Source of the DNA: an uncultured Beijerinckiaceae bacterium
GTDB taxonomy: Bacteria; Pseudomonadota; Alphaproteobacteria; Rhizobiales; Beijerinckiaceae
DNA: 8,958 nt
NCBI GenBank assembly: GCA_937863205.1
Contig: CALMGA010000557.1
Location: 1-8,958, forward strand
Reading direction: 5' to 3'
Shown: in pieces, positions 6,385-8,958 of the stretch
How positions within the stretch are numbered: position 1 is the first letter of the stretch
Layout of the letters: every line of letters begins with the position of its first letter
Translations under genes and position numbers: made by a program
Notes under the pieces: model-generated
Told to the model about the DNA's origin: nothing
What the model saw: only the letters and a program-made list of their open reading frames with translations
Database searches by the model: none

Positions 6385-7083
6385 GTGGGCGACCTTTACC
6401 TCGTGCGCCACGGACAGGCGAGCTTCGGCGCGGCCGACTACGACGTGTTGTCGCCGCTGGGCGAGCGGCAGTCCCGGTTGCTCGGGGCTTGGCTGAAGCG
6501 CTGCGCGATCCGCCCCGACGCCCTCGCCAGCGGGCGGATGCGGCGGCAGCTCGACACGGCCCGGCTTTGCGCGGCCGAAAGCGGCGGCCCGCCCGAGGCG
6601 GACTGGCTGGTCGGCGACGGCCTCGGCGAATACGACCACGAGAGCGTGGTGGCGCGATACCGGCCGGACTACGCCGACCCCGCCGCCATGCGCGCCGACC
6701 TCGCCAGGTCCGACAACCCGCGCCGCGCTTTTCACGAGATGTACGTGCAGGCTGTGGCGCGCTGGACCGGCGGCGCCCATGACGCCGACTACCGCGAGCC
6801 CTGGCCGGCGTTCCGCGGGCGCGTGCTCGGCGGCCTGCGCGCCTTGACCGCGCTGGACGCGCGTTCGGTCTGGGCCTTCACCTCCGGCGGGCCGATCACC
6901 GCGATCTGCCAGCACCTGCTCAGCCTGCCCGACAGCTCCGCCTTCACCCTGAACTGGCCGCTGGTCAACGCCGGCATCACCAGGCTGCGTTTCGATGGGC
7001 GCGGCATGGTGAGCCTCGCCACCTTCAACGCGCACCCCCACCTCGACGAGACCGGCGACCCCGGCCTCCTCACCTATCGCTAG
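6385..7083 (+). CDS. Histidine phosphatase (phosphoglycerate mutase-like) family protein
   Basis: The 232-residue product belongs to the histidine phosphatase superfamily, which removes phosphate through a phosphohistidine. It starts LYLVRHGQASFG (4-15) with nucleophile His9 in the RHG motif; Arg54 (in RRQLDTA) and Glu82 (GLGEYD) fit the pocket arginine and acid/base positions. The second pocket histidine, normally in an xHGG-like motif, is replaced: the sequence there is FTSGGPITAI (165-174) with Ser168. I recall this variant in part of the family. The GTG at 6385 is chosen because it puts RHG at the usual position; it lies 1 nt after the phosphotransferase stop with no separate ribosome site, implying translational coupling. 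The frame stays open upstream to 6181, but that overlaps the kinase gene and is not homologous. Coupling to a kinase suggests action on a phosphorylated intermediate of the same pathway. Confidence 0.88.
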   Translation: MGDLYLVRHGQASFGAADYDVLSPLGERQSRLLGAWLKRCAIRPDALASGRMRRQLDTARLCAAESGGPPEADWLVGDGLGEYDHESVVARYRPDYADPAAMRADLARSDNPRRAFHEMYVQAVARWTGGAHDADYREPWPAFRGRVLGGLRALTALDARSVWAFTSGGPITAICQHLLSLPDSSAFTLNWPLVNAGITRLRFDGRGMVSLATFNAHPHLDETGDPGLLTYR

Positions 7084-7090
7084 GTCGCGC

Positions 7091-7909
7091 ATGCCCACGC
7101 CCATCCCCGAGCCTGCAGCCATGTCCGCATCTTTGCCCCGGCGCTGCGCGGGCAAGAAGGCCTTCGTCACCGGCGCCGCCCGCGGGCTGGGCGAAGCGAT
7201 CGCCCGCATGCTCGCCCGCCACGGCGCGCAGGTGTTCCTGTCCGACATCGACGGCGCCGCCGTCGAGCGCGTCGCCGCCTCGCTCGTGGCCGAGCACGGT
7301 CCCGGCGCGGCACACTTCGCCACCCACGACGTCCGCGACGAGGCGCGCTGGCGCGACGTGCTCGCCGAGGCCGATGCGGCGATGGGCGGCCTCAGCGTGC
7401 TCGTCAACAATGCCGGCATCGGCGTGCAGGGCCGCGTCGAGGAGGTCAGCCTGGAGGACTGGCACAGGGTGATGGCGATCAACCTCGACAGCGTGTTTCT
7501 CGGCTGCAAGCACGCGCTGCCCTATCTCCGCCACAGCCAGCCGGCGGCGATCGTCAACATTTCCTCGATCGCCAGCATCGTCGCCGACGGGCAATATGCC
7601 GCCTACAACGCGTCCAAGGCGGCGGTGATGCACCTGACCAAGTCGGTGGCGCTGGATTGCGCCCGCGCCGGCCACGACGTGCGCTGCAATTCGGTGCACC
7701 CCGGCTTCATCCGCACGGCGATCATCGAGCGGTACTTCGAACTGCACGGCGAGGCGGAAGCGACCCGCAAGCTCACCAAGGCGATCCCGATGAAGCGGCT
7801 CGGCCAGCCCGACGACGTCGCCAACGCCGTGCTCTACCTCGCCAGCGACGAGAGCCGCTTCACCACCGGGTCCGAGTTGAAGGTCGACGGCGGCATCTCC
7901 GCCGCCTAA
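7091..7909 (+). CDS. Short-chain dehydrogenase/reductase, classical type, NAD-preferring
   Basis: The 272-residue classical SDR oxidises or reduces an alcohol/ketone using a Rossmann-bound nicotinamide cofactor. It shows the cofactor motif TGAARGLG (27-34), Asp52 at the end of the second strand (LSDID), which favours NAD(H) over NADP(H), NNAG (106-109), the catalytic tetrad Asn131, Ser159, Tyr172 and Lys176 (YNASK), then VHPGFIRT (202-209) and a C-terminal KVDGGISAA. ATG 7091 lies 7 nt after the phosphatase stop; an internal ATG at 7121 gives a more typical short lead before the first strand, and neither has a strong ribosome site. It matches the position of an SDR such as LvaD in levulinate catabolism, where a 3-hydroxyacyl-CoA is oxidised. 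Substrate unknown; secondary alcohol or 3-hydroxyacyl-CoA are the likely options. Confidence 0.92.
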   Translation: MPTPIPEPAAMSASLPRRCAGKKAFVTGAARGLGEAIARMLARHGAQVFLSDIDGAAVERVAASLVAEHGPGAAHFATHDVRDEARWRDVLAEADAAMGGLSVLVNNAGIGVQGRVEEVSLEDWHRVMAINLDSVFLGCKHALPYLRHSQPAAIVNISSIASIVADGQYAAYNASKAAVMHLTKSVALDCARAGHDVRCNSVHPGFIRTAIIERYFELHGEAEATRKLTKAIPMKRLGQPDDVANAVLYLASDESRFTTGSELKVDGGISAA

Positions 7910-7962
7910 CTCCCCATGCCGACGTGCCCCGATGCAGGCAGATGATCGTGAGCGCGCATGTG

Positions 7963-8032
7963 TCTCCCCCGCGAAGCGCGGCCGGGTGAAGGGAACCTGC
8001 CGCCGCATGCCCCGCGTCGCGCACGGGGGAGA
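7963..8032. repeat. Large imperfect inverted-repeat element between the SDR and oxidoreductase genes
   Basis: TCTCCCCCG (7963-7971) and CGGGGGAGA (8024-8032) are perfect 9-base inverted repeats about 50 bases apart. Inside are a tight hairpin CCGCG-AAG-CGCGG (7969-7981) and an alternative pair CCCCG/CGGGG (8010-8014 and 8024-8028). The whole may be an intergenic palindromic (REP/MITE-like) element or an mRNA structure that separates expression of the flanking genes. No U-run follows, so it is not a standard intrinsic terminator. The rest of the 206-base gap (7910-8115) shows no gene; GGGCGCCC (8046-8053) is a further short palindrome. Confidence 0.5.
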
Positions 8033-8103
8033 GGCGACGGCGCGAGGGCGCCCTATGTTTCCAACACTTCGGTCCACTCCGACAGGCACAGGCATGCCAA
8101 GAC

Positions 8104-8109
8104 AGGAGA
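8104..8109 (+). promoter_or_regulatory. Strong ribosome binding site of the oxidoreductase gene
   Basis: AGGAGA lies 6 nt before the ATG at 8116 and fixes the start. It is the clearest Shine-Dalgarno sequence of the rightward genes, which fits independent translation after the 206-base gap. Confidence 0.8.
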
Positions 8110-8115
8110 TCAGAC

Positions 8116-8958
8116 ATGGTGAATGAGCGACACCTTTGGCGCCTGCGCCGACGTCCGCAGGGCGCGGTCAGGGACGGCGACCTCGAATTCCTGACCGAAG
8201 CCCTGCCGGAGCTGGCCGAAGGGCAGTTCCTGCTGGAAACGCTTTACCTCTCGCTCGACCCGACCAACCGCATCTGGATGAGCGACATGCGGCAGTACAT
8301 GCCGCCGGTGCCGCTCGATGCGCCGATGCGCGGCGGCATCGCCGGCCGGGTCGTCGCCTCGAAGAAGAACGGCGTCAGCGCCGGCGAGATCTTCTTCGGC
8401 CTCGGCGAGTGGGCCGATCACCTCGTCACCGACGGCACCGGCCTGACCAGGGCGCAGCTGCCGCCCGGCCTGCCGCTCTCCGTCGCCTACGGCGTGTTCG
8501 GCCTCGTCGGCCCGACGGCCTATTTCGGCCTGCTCCACGTCGGCAAGCCCAAGGCCGGCGACGTGCTGGTGGTGTCGGCCGCTTCGGGCGGCGTCGGCCA
8601 GATCGTCGGGCAGATCGGCAAGATCAAGGGCTGCCGGGTGATCGGCATCGCCGGCGGGCCGGAGAAGTGCCGCTTCCTCACGCAGGAGCTCGGCTTCGAC
8701 GCGGCCATCGACTACCGCAACGAGAACGTCGGCCGCCGCCTCGACGAGCTGGCGCCGGACGGCGTCGACATCAACTTCGAGCAGGTCGGCGGCCCGATCA
8801 TGGAAGCCGTGATGAGCCGCATGAAGCTCTTCGGCCGGATGCCGCTGTGCGGCTTGATCTCCGGCTACAACGATTCCGAACCGGCGCCGGGGCCGCGCAC
8901 CTGGCCGCTGATCCTGATGCAGCGCCTCACCGTGCAGGGTTTCATCATCTTCGACTTC
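8116..8958 (+). CDS. NADP-dependent medium-chain oxidoreductase, prostaglandin reductase/CurA-like (C-terminus off the right edge)
   Basis: The 281 visible residues match the zinc-free medium-chain dehydrogenase/reductase group that includes leukotriene B4 dehydrogenase/prostaglandin reductase and CurA, which reduce C=C bonds of enones using NADPH. Family members are about 330-345 residues, so roughly 55-60 are missing. Seen are LYLSLDPTNRIWMSD (43-57), the family's substrate-side N-terminal motif, MRGGIAGRVV (71-80), the Rossmann glycine motif SAASGGVGQIVGQI (154-167), GGPEKC (180-185) whose Lys184 fits the NADPH-phosphate lysine, DYRNE (199-203) and NFEQVGGPIM (220-229). No zinc-binding cysteine cluster is present. 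It follows the kinase-phosphatase-SDR genes in the same direction but after a 206-base gap. The DPTNRIWM variant instead of the more common DPYMRGRM hints at a distinct subgroup; substrate unknown. Confidence 0.92.
   Translation, partial: MVNERHLWRLRRRPQGAVRDGDLEFLTEALPELAEGQFLLETLYLSLDPTNRIWMSDMRQYMPPVPLDAPMRGGIAGRVVASKKNGVSAGEIFFGLGEWADHLVTDGTGLTRAQLPPGLPLSVAYGVFGLVGPTAYFGLLHVGKPKAGDVLVVSAASGGVGQIVGQIGKIKGCRVIGIAGGPEKCRFLTQELGFDAAIDYRNENVGRRLDELAPDGVDINFEQVGGPIMEAVMSRMKLFGRMPLCGLISGYNDSEPAPGPRTWPLILMQRLTVQGFIIFDF

Noticed and set aside
6331..8095. Two long leftward open frames opposite the phosphatase and SDR genes (6331-7509 and 7070-8095)
   Set aside because: Both mirror genes with intact catalytic motifs on the plus strand and show no recognisable domain.

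Overview
The window is GC-rich, dense bacterial chromosomal DNA in which most codons end in G or C. It most resembles an alphaproteobacterium, probably Hyphomicrobiales (Rhizobiales). Two things point that way: the trpA-accD-folC gene order, and an AccD that starts MNWISNVV and has lost most of its zinc-finger cysteines, as I recall for rhizobial AccD. The genus cannot be named from the sequence. I saw no tRNA, rRNA, CRISPR array, transposase or phage gene.

The left half (1-5105) reads leftward. In transcription order it holds gcdH (glutaryl-CoA dehydrogenase), a small Tdi1/DUF1851-domain protein overlapping the gcdH stop, trpA without trpB beside it, a small gene apparently broken by a one-base frameshift, accD (acetyl-CoA carboxylase beta) and folC (cut by the left edge). 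trpA, accD and folC form a housekeeping block for tryptophan, fatty acid and folate synthesis. A low-identity 384-base gap between trpA and accD holds the broken gene and a short direct repeat.

A 204-base divergent intergenic region (5106-5309) separates the halves. It carries operator-like symmetry: three TCGGAC half-sites, a CATAC-N5-GTATG repeat, and an 8-bp stem that interlocks with one of the others in a pseudoknot-like order.

The right half (5310-8958) reads rightward: an ACAD10/LvaA-type phosphotransferase, a histidine phosphatase 1 nt later, an NAD-type short-chain dehydrogenase 7 nt later, then, after a 206-base gap with a large inverted repeat, an NADP-dependent medium-chain oxidoreductase cut by the right edge. 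A kinase and a phosphatase of small molecules packed with two oxidoreductases, and divergent from an acyl-CoA dehydrogenase, suggest a catabolic module in which a hydroxyacyl-CoA (or related hydroxy acid) is phosphorylated and rearranged. The analogy is the lva levulinate pathway and human ACAD10/11. This is the best candidate here for an uncharacterised pathway, but its substrate cannot be read from the sequence.
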